Shown here in pieces: positions 27,676-35,522 of a stretch of DNA of 64,000 bases. Position 1 is the stretch's first letter. Every line of letters begins with the position of its first letter. The notes below the pieces were generated by a model that was not told the origin of the DNA, ran no database searches, and was given only the letters and a program-made list of their open reading frames with translations. The position numbers and the translations under genes are program-made. The stretch is from Phycisphaeraceae bacterium (GTDB taxonomy: Bacteria > Planctomycetota > Phycisphaerae > Phycisphaerales > UBA1924): assembly GCA_015200025.1 (NCBI GenBank), contig CP054186.1:806001-870000 (forward strand), in the 5' to 3' direction.

Positions 27676-28503
27676 TCACGCGCCCAGTTCGCGCCCGCGG
27701 TCCCTCGCCGCCACCACCGCCCTCGACATCGCCTCACCCCAGGCCGCCGCCTCCAGCACCGTGAGGGCCGCCGCCGTCGTCCCGCCCTTGCTCGTCACCG
27801 CCGACCGCAGCGCCCCGGGCGCTTCGCCCGACGCCCAGAGCATCAACGCCGCGCCGCGCAACGTCTGCCTCACCACGCGGTCCGCGTCCTCGGGCGACAG
27901 GCCCGCGCGCACGCCGCCCCCGATCATCGCCTCGGCCAACGCGAACAGGTACGCCGGGCCCGACCCCCCCACCGCCGTGAACGCGTCGAACAGCGTCTCC
28001 TCAAGGTCGATCACCACCGGGCTCACCGACGCGACCACCGCCCGGGCATGGGGATCGGGTTGCTCGCTCCACCACGCCGCCGCCCCCTCGCCCACCGACG
28101 CCCCGAGGTTCGGCATCACCCTCGCCACGCGCACCGTCCCGCCCATCGCCGCCTTCACCGTCGCCGACCGCACCCCCGCCAGGATCGACACCACGAGCCG
28201 GCCCGACCCCATCAGCACCGGCGACAACGCCGCCCCCACCGACGCCAAGCCCTGCGGCTTGACCGCGAGCAGCACCACGCCCCCGTCACGCTCACCCTCG
28301 GCCGACCGCAACGCCGCGTACCCCTCGCCCGCGCCGCCGACCACCACGCACCCCATCGACCGCCACCCCGCGTGCTTGCCCACATCGAGCTCGGCGATGA
28401 TCACCCCCGACGGCTCGAGCACCCCCGCCCGGCACGCGCCCCCGATCAGCGCCGACGCCATGTTGCCCCCGCCCACCACAAGCCAGTGTTTACCGGACGA
28501 CAT
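27676..28503 (-). CDS. proC: Pyrroline-5-carboxylate reductase
   Basis: Last step of proline synthesis: NAD(P)H reduction of pyrroline-5-carboxylate. 275 residues. The dinucleotide-binding start WLVVGGGNMASALIGG is at about 6-20. VLLAVKPQG marks the end of the Rossmann part. The P5CR signature region is GGSGPAYLFALAEAMI ... TSKGGTTAAAL. An in-frame extension upstream (to 28578) has no ribosome binding site and overlaps the promoter area of accA, so I use the ATG at 28503, which follows a TAGCGT at 5 nt. Divergent from accA. Confidence 0.9.
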   Translation of the reverse strand: MSSGKHWLVVGGGNMASALIGGACRAGVLEPSGVIIAELDVGKHAGWRSMGCVVVGGAGEGYAALRSAEGERDGGVVLLAVKPQGLASVGAALSPVLMGSGRLVVSILAGVRSATVKAAMGGTVRVARVMPNLGASVGEGAAAWWSEQPDPHARAVVASVSPVVIDLEETLFDAFTAVGGSGPAYLFALAEAMIGGGVRAGLSPEDADRVVRQTLRGAALMLWASGEAPGALRSAVTSKGGTTAAALTVLEAAAWGEAMSRAVVAARDRGRELGA

Positions 28504-28508
28504 GCCCA

Positions 28509-28514
28509 ACGCTA
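28509..28514 (-). promoter_or_regulatory. Candidate -10 element of proC, leaderless position
   Basis: On the minus strand TAGCGT ends 5 nt before the ATG. There is no Shine-Dalgarno. Confidence 0.28.
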
Positions 28515-28580
28515 CGCCCGTTCCCCGCCCCCACCCCAACCCCCGCCCGGAATAGGATTCCCCGTCCACCGGAGCCACGC

Positions 28581-29621
28581 ATGTCCACGTTCTATCAGTT
28601 GGACTTCGAGAAGCCCGTGATCGAGCTCGAGCGCCGGCTCACCGAGGCCCAGGCCCAGCTCAAGGCCGTCATCGGGGGCGAACCCCCCGCCGGGGCGGCG
28701 CCGACGGACCGCCCGCTCCCGCCCGAGGCCGACCGCCTCTCCGTTGAGATCAAGGACCTGAGCACCCAGCGTGAACAGACCCTCGCCCGGGTCTACGCCG
28801 ACCTCTCCCCCTGGCACACCGTCCGCGTCGCCCGCCACCCCCAACGCCCGCAGACCCGGGACTACATCGCGATGATCTGCCGCGATTTCTGCGAGCTGCA
28901 CGGCGACCGCCGCCACGCCGACGACCCCGCCATCGTCGCCGGGCTCGCGCGATTCGGGCACACCAAGGTCATGCTCATCGGGCACCAGAAAGGACGCGAG
29001 ACCTCCGAGAAACTCGCGTGCCACTTCGGGTGCGCCCACCCCGAGGGCTACCGCAAAGCCCTCCTCAAGATGAAACTCGCCGAGAAGATGGGCCTCCCCG
29101 TCGTCACCCTCGTCGACACGCCCGGGGCCTACCCCGGGCTGGGCGCCGAGCAGCGGGGGCAGGCCGAGGCCATCGCCGTCAACATGCTCGAGATGAGCCG
29201 GCTCAAAACCCCGATCGTCAGCGTGGTGATCGGGGAAGGCGGGTCGGGCGGGGCCCTGGGCATCGCCGTCGCCGACCGCGTGGGCATGATGCAGTACGCC
29301 TGGTACACCGTGATCAGCCCCGAAGGGTGCGCCGCGATCCTGTGGAAAGAAGCCAACGAACAGACCAACGCCGCCGCGGCCAAGTCGCTCAGGCTCACCG
29401 CCGCCGACAACCTCGAACTGGGGATCGTCGATGCGGCGATCCCCGAGCCCTTGGGCGGGGCCCACCGTGACCCGCGCAAGGCCGCCGACAACCTCGCCGC
29501 CTGGGTCCAGGCGCAGATCGCCGAGCTCAAGTCCATACCGATCGACCGGGTGGTCCAGGCGCGGTACGACCGATTCCGGCGTTTGGGGTCGTATATCGAG
29601 GCGGACACCGTCGCCCGATAA
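28581..29621 (+). CDS. accA: Acetyl-CoA carboxylase carboxyltransferase subunit alpha
   Basis: With AccD, transfers the carboxyl group from biotin to acetyl-CoA, the first step of fatty-acid synthesis. 346 residues, full length. The N-terminal helix (FEKPVIELERRL) is typical. The crotonase-like core contains FCELHGDRRHADD, LPVVTLVDTPGAYPG and IGEGGSGGALGIAVADRV. A CCGGAG ribosome binding site precedes the ATG and a TAGGAT lies 22 nt upstream as a -10 candidate. accD is not in the window. Confidence 0.96.
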   Translation: MSTFYQLDFEKPVIELERRLTEAQAQLKAVIGGEPPAGAAPTDRPLPPEADRLSVEIKDLSTQREQTLARVYADLSPWHTVRVARHPQRPQTRDYIAMICRDFCELHGDRRHADDPAIVAGLARFGHTKVMLIGHQKGRETSEKLACHFGCAHPEGYRKALLKMKLAEKMGLPVVTLVDTPGAYPGLGAEQRGQAEAIAVNMLEMSRLKTPIVSVVIGEGGSGGALGIAVADRVGMMQYAWYTVISPEGCAAILWKEANEQTNAAAAKSLRLTAADNLELGIVDAAIPEPLGGAHRDPRKAADNLAAWVQAQIAELKSIPIDRVVQARYDRFRRLGSYIEADTVAR

Positions 29622-29639
29622 CCTACCAAGCCGAATCCT

Positions 29640-29668
29640 TTGACCCGTGTTTGTTTCGCCCCTACGCT
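29640..29668 (+). promoter_or_regulatory. Sigma-70-type promoter upstream of the DksA-like gene
   Basis: TTGACC (-35, 5 of 6), exactly 17 nt spacer, TACGCT (-10). It is the best-matching promoter I found in the window. Predicted leader is about 120 nt before the ATG at 29796, and lspA would be co-transcribed. Confidence 0.68.
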
Positions 29669-29795
29669 TCGCCCCCAACGGGCGACCGCGTCCCGATGCG
29701 CCCGAGCGTAGCCGGCGGAACGCTTCCACAACTCTCGACGTCACCATCATTGAGACGATCGACCCGCCGCCGCGGGGGATCCAAGGCCGAGCACC

Positions 29796-30713
29796 ATGGC
29801 CAAAAAAGCCCCGACAGCCCGCCGCCCCAAGCCGCAGGTGACCAAGCCCAAGGCCAAGCCGTCGAGCAGCAAGGCCGCGACCAAGAAACCGGCAAAGCCC
29901 GCCCCCAAGCCCGCCCCCAAGCCCGCCGCCAAGCCGGCCAAGCCAACGCCCAAGGCGTCCGCCAAGACCCCGGCGAAAGCACCGGCGAGCGCCGCGAAGA
30001 AGCCCGCCCCGGCCCCCAAGGTCGCGGCCAAAGCCGCCAAGACCCAGCCCAAGGGCGCCGCCAAGGTCGACCCCAAGGCCGCCGCCCAGGCCGCCGCACA
30101 GGCCGCTTCGGACAAGGCCTCGGGTCGAAAGGGTATCACGATCGTCAGCAAGCCCGTGATCCGTCGCCCCAAGCCCGGGAAGCCCTCGACGGACATCTCG
30201 CACCTCGCGGGCAGTCTCATGGGCTCGGGCGTGGTCCGCCGCCCCCTGATCGCGTCGGGGCCCAACGCCCCCTCGCTCCGCCCGCTGGGCGCCCAGGGCG
30301 AGGACGCGGACGCCGTTCTGAAAGTTTCCGGGAAAACCCCGTTCGGCAAGAAAGACCTCGAGCGCTTCCGGTCCATGCTCGTGCGCAAACGGGCGGAACT
30401 GCTCGGCGACATCTCGCACATCGAGGAAGAGGCGTTGCGCGGCGAGAGCGGCTCGCTCTCGAACACGCCCCAGCACCTCGCCGAGCAGGGCAGTGAGACC
30501 TACGAGCAGTCGCTGCAATTGGACCTGGCGGCGGCGGACCGCAAACTGCTCCGCGAGATCGACGACGCCCTGGCCCGTATTGAGGCCGGGACCTTCGGCG
30601 TCTGCGAGATGACCGGGAAGCCGATCAAGCTCGAGCGCCTCGAAGAGTTGCCCTGGGCGCGGTACTCCATCGAGGCGGCCCGCGAGATCGAGCGCCGGTC
30701 GATGCGGGTGTGA
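29796..30713 (+). CDS. DksA/TraR-family protein with histone-H1-like N-terminal arm and degenerate zinc site
   Basis: 305 residues. Residues 1-125 are Lys/Ala/Pro repeats (KPAPKPAPKPA type), like bacterial H1-like DNA- or RNA-binding tails. Residues 185-305 match the DksA/TraR coiled coil plus the C-terminal module: FGKKDLERFRSMLVRKRAELL, then ALARIEAGTFGVCEMTGKPI and RLEELPWARYSIEAA. In DksA four cysteines bind zinc; here only Cys270 remains, the others being replaced. DksA-type proteins bind the RNA polymerase secondary channel. Its stop overlaps the lspA start (GTGTGA), so the two are coupled. Confidence 0.85.
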   Translation: MAKKAPTARRPKPQVTKPKAKPSSSKAATKKPAKPAPKPAPKPAAKPAKPTPKASAKTPAKAPASAAKKPAPAPKVAAKAAKTQPKGAAKVDPKAAAQAAAQAASDKASGRKGITIVSKPVIRRPKPGKPSTDISHLAGSLMGSGVVRRPLIASGPNAPSLRPLGAQGEDADAVLKVSGKTPFGKKDLERFRSMLVRKRAELLGDISHIEEEALRGESGSLSNTPQHLAEQGSETYEQSLQLDLAAADRKLLREIDDALARIEAGTFGVCEMTGKPIKLERLEELPWARYSIEAAREIERRSMRV

Positions 30714-31441
30714 ACACCCCCGGCCCCACCCACACGCACGCGGCACCCGGCCCAGGACCGGCGGGGTCTGCCCCGCGCACGGGGCCGGCGGAGCGTCCCG
30801 CGTGGCGGTCGCGCGGGGCGTGGGCGGTGCTGGTGGTGGTTTTTGCGCTGGGGCTGTGGGCCGACCTGTGGACCAAGGCCTGGGCGTTCCGGGTGGTCCC
30901 GGCGACGCCGTACGTGTTCACGAAAGAGGACGTGCTGGAAGGCCGGGCGCTCCCGCCGCGGGGCGAGATCGTGGTCATCGAGCGTGTGCTGGAGTTCAAG
31001 CTGGTGCTGAACCAGGGGGCGGTGTTCGGCGCGGGGCAGGGCCGGCGGTGGTTTTTCATCGGGGTCACGATCTTCGCGATCACGTTCGCGGTGTGGCTGT
31101 TCGCGACGTGGACGAGGGCTCGTGACCGCGCGGCGCACGCGGCCCTGGGTCTGCTCCTGGCGGGCGGGGTGGGCAACCTGTACGACCGGATCACCTTCGC
31201 CTGCGTGCGGGACTTCATCCACCCGTTGCCCGGCGTGCGCTGGCCCGGGTCGGCCCGCGAGGTCTGGCCTTACGTCTCCAACGTGGCCGACGCGTTCCTG
31301 ATCGTGGGGATCGGGGTGCTGCTGATCCACGTCTGGCGTCACGGGTCGAGGACCGGTCACCCACCCACATCCTCGCCCTCGCCGAGTCCGGCGGACCCCG
31401 GGGGTCAGCCGACCGCGCCGGGCTCGTCCTCGCCGCGGTAG
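30710..31441 (+). CDS. lspA: Lipoprotein signal peptidase (signal peptidase II)
   Basis: Inner-membrane aspartyl protease that cleaves signal peptides of prolipoproteins; many lipoproteins in this window need it. 243 residues, four membrane helices. The catalytic aspartates are in GGVGNLYDRITFACVRDFI and SNVADAFLIVGI. LNQGAVFGAG is the usual N-x-G-A-x-F motif. The N-terminal 30 residues and C-terminal 35 are Pro/Ser-rich extensions beyond the usual length of about 160-170. A large loop follows TM1. The GTG start overlaps the DksA-like stop, and its 3' end overlaps the convergent queD by 37 bases. Confidence 0.93.
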   Translation: MNTPGPTHTHAAPGPGPAGSAPRTGPAERPAWRSRGAWAVLVVVFALGLWADLWTKAWAFRVVPATPYVFTKEDVLEGRALPPRGEIVVIERVLEFKLVLNQGAVFGAGQGRRWFFIGVTIFAITFAVWLFATWTRARDRAAHAALGLLLAGGVGNLYDRITFACVRDFIHPLPGVRWPGSAREVWPYVSNVADAFLIVGIGVLLIHVWRHGSRTGHPPTSSPSPSPADPGGQPTAPGSSSPR

Positions 31442-31782
31442 ATCGCGCCGGCGGTCGCGGTCTCCCAGACCTCGACGGCGCTGAGCCCCGAGATCCGAGG
31501 CCGCAGCTGCCTCCAGAGATAGACCGCGATGTGCTCGCAGGTGGAGGGGCCGAGGCCTTCAACCTCGTTGAGGAAGGCGTGGTCGAGGCGGGCGAAAACG
31601 GGCGCGGCGGCGGCCTTGATGTCGGCGAAATCGCGGACCCACCCGGACTTTGGGTCCGGGAGCCCGCGGACAAAGACTCGGACGCGGTATGAATGCCCGT
31701 GGAGGCGCCCGCAGGGGTGCCCCTCGGGGAGCCCCTCGAGCCGGTGGGCGGCCTCGAACCTGAATTCCTTGAAGATCTCCAT
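31405..31782 (-). CDS. queD: 6-carboxy-5,6,7,8-tetrahydropterin synthase
   Basis: Converts dihydroneopterin triphosphate to 6-carboxytetrahydropterin, the second step of queuosine/7-deazaguanine synthesis. 125 residues, full length. Zinc ligands are His13 (FEAAHRL), His28 and His30 (RLHGHSY). Cys24 is the catalytic nucleophile position. RLDHAFLNE and PSTCEHIAVYLW complete the active site. No other que genes are in the window. Its promoter region is shared with the divergent cytochrome-domain gene. Confidence 0.93.
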   Translation of the reverse strand: MEIFKEFRFEAAHRLEGLPEGHPCGRLHGHSYRVRVFVRGLPDPKSGWVRDFADIKAAAAPVFARLDHAFLNEVEGLGPSTCEHIAVYLWRQLRPRISGLSAVEVWETATAGAIYRGEDEPGAVG

Positions 31783-31791
31783 CAGGGCCTG

Positions 31792-31802
31792 AGTGTAGTG
31801 TA
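31792..31802 (-). promoter_or_regulatory. Overlapping -10 candidates of queD
   Basis: On the minus strand TACACTACACT contains two overlapping TACACT hexamers, ending 14 and 9 nt before the ATG. There is no clear Shine-Dalgarno. Confidence 0.35.
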
Positions 31803-31873
31803 AGGGCCCCGGTTACCACCCGGGACCCGGCGGGGGCCCCTCGGGAGAAGGGGGTGCGGCAGCGGTCATCGTG

Positions 31874-31879
31874 TAGACT
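31874..31879 (+). promoter_or_regulatory. Candidate -10 of the DUF1549/DUF1553 gene, leaderless position
   Basis: TAGACT preceded by TG at one base distance (TGTAGACT), ending 6 nt before the ATG at 31886. There is no Shine-Dalgarno in the gap. Confidence 0.4.
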
Positions 31880-31885
31880 GCGTCG

Positions 31886-34800
31886 ATGCGCGATGGTGCC
31901 CTGTTCGCCGGGCTTGCCTTGTCCGCGGCCGTCATGACGTCGGCCGTGCTCTTCGCGTCGGGCCTCGGACGCGGGGCCGGTGATGGCTTTGCCATGGGCG
32001 ATCCCGGGTCGCCGGAGCGCGGGGTGGTGCGGTACGGTCGGGACGTTCGCCCGATTTTGTCGGACCGGTGTTTCCTGTGCCACGGGACCGACCCGGGGAC
32101 GCGGGAGGCGGGGTTGCGGCTTGATACGTTCGAGGGCGCGACGGCCGACCGGCCCGACGGGGCCGCGATCGTGCCCGGGTCGCCCGGGCGGAGCGAGGCG
32201 TGGCGTCGGATCATCTCGGAGGACCCGGACGAGGCGATGCCGCCGGCGTCGAGCCACAAATCCCGGCTGAGCGCGTCGGAGCGTGAGATCGTTCGGCGGT
32301 GGATCGAGCAGGGCGCCGCCTACGAGGCGCACTGGGCGTTTGTGGCGCCGGAGCGGCCCGCGCTCCCGCCCGCACGCGGGCCGGGGGAGGCGGGCACAAA
32401 CCCGATCGACCGGTTCATCGACGCACGCCTTGCCGACGCGGGGCTCACACCGTCGGCGCCCGCGTCGCCCGCGAAGCAGTTGCGGCGTCTGTTCCTCGAT
32501 ATCACGGGGCTCCCGCCGACGCCCGAGGAGATGAGCGCATTCCTGTCGGACGGCTCGCCCGGGGCGTACGAGCGGTGGGTGGATCGGCTGCTGGGCGAGG
32601 AGCCGTACGTCACGCGGTACGCGGAGCGGATGGCGTCGTGGTGGCTCGACCAGGCGCGGTACGCGGACACGATCGGGATCCACACGGACAACGGGCAATC
32701 GCTATGGCCTTACCGGGACTGGGTGCTCGGGGCGTTCCGGGACAACACGCCGTACGACCGGTTTATCGAGAGGCAACTGGCGGGCGATCTGCTCCCCGAC
32801 GCGACGGACGAGGACCGCGTGGCGACGGGGTTCCTGCGAGCCCACGTCATCACCGACGAGGGCGGCGCGATCCCCGAGGAATACCTCGTCGAGTACGCGG
32901 TGGACCGGGTCTCCACGACCGGGACGGTCTTCATGGGCCTCACGCTCGGGTGCGCCCGGTGCCACGACCACAAGTACGACCCGGTGACGATGGACGATTT
33001 CTACGGCCTGACGGCGTTCTTCAACTCGGTCGACGAGCCGGGGCTCTACTCGCAGACGCAGGACCCCAACCGGGCGTACGAGCCGTTCATGCCGGTGCCC
33101 AGCCCGGCGCAGCGGGAACAACTGGTGAAACTGCGGGCCGCGATGGACGAGGTCCGCGCGGCGATGCGGGAGACCACGCCCGAGGAGGCCGAGGGGTTCA
33201 AGGCCTTTTCCACCTCGCTCGGCGCGACGTTCGGTCTGGCGTGGTCCACGCCCGGGGTCCTCTCGGCCTCGTCGGCCGGCGGGGCGACGCTCACGCCCCA
33301 GCCCGACGGGTCGGTGCTCGCGTCGGGCGTGAACCCCGACCGCGATGAGCATGTCTTCCTTCTGCGGGCGGGCGCGGGGGCGCACCGGTTGATCGCGGTC
33401 GAGGCGTTGACCGACCCGTCGCTGCCCGGGGGCCGGGTCGGGCGCTCGCCCAACGGGAACGCGGTGCTGACCGGCGTGCGCGTCGAGGCGGCGCCCGCGG
33501 ATCGCCCCGGTGATTTTGTGGCGGTGCCGTTGGCCTGGGCGTGGGCGGATATCGAGCAGGGGGACGGTGATTACCACGTGGTGAACGCGCTGCGTGGCGA
33601 CGCGCGGGGCTGGGCGGTCGATGCGCACCGCACCCCGGGCCCCCGCGTGGCGATGTTCCTGGCGGGCGAATCTTTCGGGGGCGAGGGCGGGGCGGTCCTG
33701 AGGGTGACGCTGTCGTACGGGTCCATCTACGCGAACCACACGCTGGGGCGGGTCCGCGTGAGCGTGTCGCCCGCGGGGGAGGACTTTCTTTCGGTCCTGC
33801 CGGCGGCGCGGGCGCGGTGGCACGCCGCGGGGCCGTTCCCGGCGCCCGACCGCCCGGGCGCGTTCGGGCACGAGGCCGGGCCCGAGGCGCGAGCGTTCGA
33901 CCCCGCGGACCGGTTCGGCGAGAAGGGGTGGGTGTTCGAGCCGCGGATGCGCGACGGGGAGGCGATCACCACGCCCGACGGGCTGAACGTGCATTACCTG
34001 GGGACGACGGTGTGGTCGCCGTCGGCCCGTGAGCTGCCCGTCTCGCTGGGCAGCGACGACGGGTTTCGGCTCTTCGTGAACGGTGCGGAGGCGGTTTCAC
34101 GCGACGTCGAGCGCGGGATCGCGCCGGATCAGGACCGCGGGACACTCCGGCTCAAGCCCGGGCCCAACTCGGTGGTCATGAAGATCGTCAACACGGGCGG
34201 GCAGGGCGGCGCGTATTTCAGGGCCGACCCGCCGGGCACGGTCTGGGGGCACGACCTGACGTGGGCGGCGCTCCCCCCGGGCGCGATCGGTGACGCGGGG
34301 CGGCCGAAGGTCGAGGCGGCGTGGCGTACGGCCTACTCGCCCGAATATCGCGCCAAGGCCGAGCGGGAACGCGACGTGTCGTCGCGGCTCGCGGAGGTTG
34401 AGGCCGCCGTCCCGCGGACGATGGTGATGAAGGAGCTGCCCGAGCCGCGCGAGACGTTCGTGCTGTCGCGGGGGCAGTACGACCACCCGGACCGTTCGAG
34501 GCCGGTGGGGCGGACGACGCCGCGGGCGCTCCCGCCGATGCCCGAGGGCGTGCCGAGCGATCGGCTGGGGCTCGCGAGGTGGCTCGCGTCGCCGGAGCAC
34601 CCGCTGACGGCCCGGGTCGCGGTGAACCGTGTGTGGGAGTTGGTCTTTGGGCAGGGGCTGGTGCGGACGGGCGAGGATTTCGGGTTCCAGGGCGAATGGC
34701 CGAGCCACCCCGAGCTGCTCGACACGCTCGCGGTCGAGTTCCGCGAGGGCGGGTGGGACCTGCGGGCGCTGCTGCGGTTGATCTACACCTCTCGGGCGTA

Positions 34801-35512
34801 CCGGCGCGACGCGGCGCCGAGCGACCCGGGCGTTCTGGCCGCCGACCCGGAGAACCGCCTGCTGGCGAGGTTCCCGCGTCAGCGGCTGTCGGCCGAGCAG
34901 CTGCGCGACCAGGCGTTGTACGCCTCGGGGCTGTTGGTCGAGCGTCTCGGCGGCCCGAGCGTCAAGCCCTACCAGCCCGAGGGGCTCTGGCCCGAGGTGG
35001 CCATGCTCCAGTCCAACACGAGAAACTACGTGACGGGCATGGGTGATGATCTGTACCGCCGGAGCGTGTACACGTATTGGAAGCGGGCCTCGCCCCCGCC
35101 GGCGATGCTGGCCTTCGACGCCCCGACGCGCGAGTTCTGCGCCACGCGTCGCACGCCGACGAACACCCCGCTGCAGGCGCTGGCGATGTGGAACGACCCG
35201 GCGATGGTCGAGGCGTCGAGGAAACTCGCGGAGCGGACGCTCGCCGAACCGGCCACGGGCGACCTCGACCGCCTCGCGCGGCTCGTCCGCCGGTGTGCGG
35301 GCGAGGCGCCTTCGCCGCGCGCCCTGGACTCGCTGGCCTCGGCGCTCGAGGGCTTCCGCGCCCGCTACCGGGCCGCGCCGGCCGACGCGGACGCCCTGCT
35401 CGCCGTCGGCGCCTCGGGCGTGGCGGAGGGGGCGGATCGCGTGGAGCTGGCGTCGTGGGCGATGGCCGCCGCCGCGGTGCTCGCCGCCGAACGGAGCATC
35501 ATCAAGGACTGA
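31886..35512 (+). CDS. Planctomycete cytochrome-domain protein with DUF1549 and DUF1553
   Basis: 1208 residues, exported (N-terminal hydrophobic segment about 5-27). A planctomycete-type haem c motif CFLCH is at 62-66, in the context RDVRPILSDRC. DUF1549 (PSCyt2-type) follows at about 160-370 and includes a second CxxCH, CARCHDHKYDP. A PA14-like beta domain lies near 700-800 (FRLFVNGAEAV). DUF1553 (PSD1) occupies about 910-1150 (RVAVNRVWELVFGQGL; TPLQALAMWNDP). Such proteins are multiplied in planctomycetes and always sit next to DUF1501 proteins, as here (10 bases). Role proposed in periplasmic redox or polysaccharide/sulfatase-linked breakdown; not proven. Confidence 0.93.
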   Translation: MRDGALFAGLALSAAVMTSAVLFASGLGRGAGDGFAMGDPGSPERGVVRYGRDVRPILSDRCFLCHGTDPGTREAGLRLDTFEGATADRPDGAAIVPGSPGRSEAWRRIISEDPDEAMPPASSHKSRLSASEREIVRRWIEQGAAYEAHWAFVAPERPALPPARGPGEAGTNPIDRFIDARLADAGLTPSAPASPAKQLRRLFLDITGLPPTPEEMSAFLSDGSPGAYERWVDRLLGEEPYVTRYAERMASWWLDQARYADTIGIHTDNGQSLWPYRDWVLGAFRDNTPYDRFIERQLAGDLLPDATDEDRVATGFLRAHVITDEGGAIPEEYLVEYAVDRVSTTGTVFMGLTLGCARCHDHKYDPVTMDDFYGLTAFFNSVDEPGLYSQTQDPNRAYEPFMPVPSPAQREQLVKLRAAMDEVRAAMRETTPEEAEGFKAFSTSLGATFGLAWSTPGVLSASSAGGATLTPQPDGSVLASGVNPDRDEHVFLLRAGAGAHRLIAVEALTDPSLPGGRVGRSPNGNAVLTGVRVEAAPADRPGDFVAVPLAWAWADIEQGDGDYHVVNALRGDARGWAVDAHRTPGPRVAMFLAGESFGGEGGAVLRVTLSYGSIYANHTLGRVRVSVSPAGEDFLSVLPAARARWHAAGPFPAPDRPGAFGHEAGPEARAFDPADRFGEKGWVFEPRMRDGEAITTPDGLNVHYLGTTVWSPSARELPVSLGSDDGFRLFVNGAEAVSRDVERGIAPDQDRGTLRLKPGPNSVVMKIVNTGGQGGAYFRADPPGTVWGHDLTWAALPPGAIGDAGRPKVEAAWRTAYSPEYRAKAERERDVSSRLAEVEAAVPRTMVMKELPEPRETFVLSRGQYDHPDRSRPVGRTTPRALPPMPEGVPSDRLGLARWLASPEHPLTARVAVNRVWELVFGQGLVRTGEDFGFQGEWPSHPELLDTLAVEFREGGWDLRALLRLIYTSRAYRRDAAPSDPGVLAADPENRLLARFPRQRLSAEQLRDQALYASGLLVERLGGPSVKPYQPEGLWPEVAMLQSNTRNYVTGMGDDLYRRSVYTYWKRASPPPAMLAFDAPTREFCATRRTPTNTPLQALAMWNDPAMVEASRKLAERTLAEPATGDLDRLARLVRRCAGEAPSPRALDSLASALEGFRARYRAAPADADALLAVGASGVAEGADRVELASWAMAAAAVLAAERSIIKD

Positions 35513-35522
35513 GGGACCCCGC

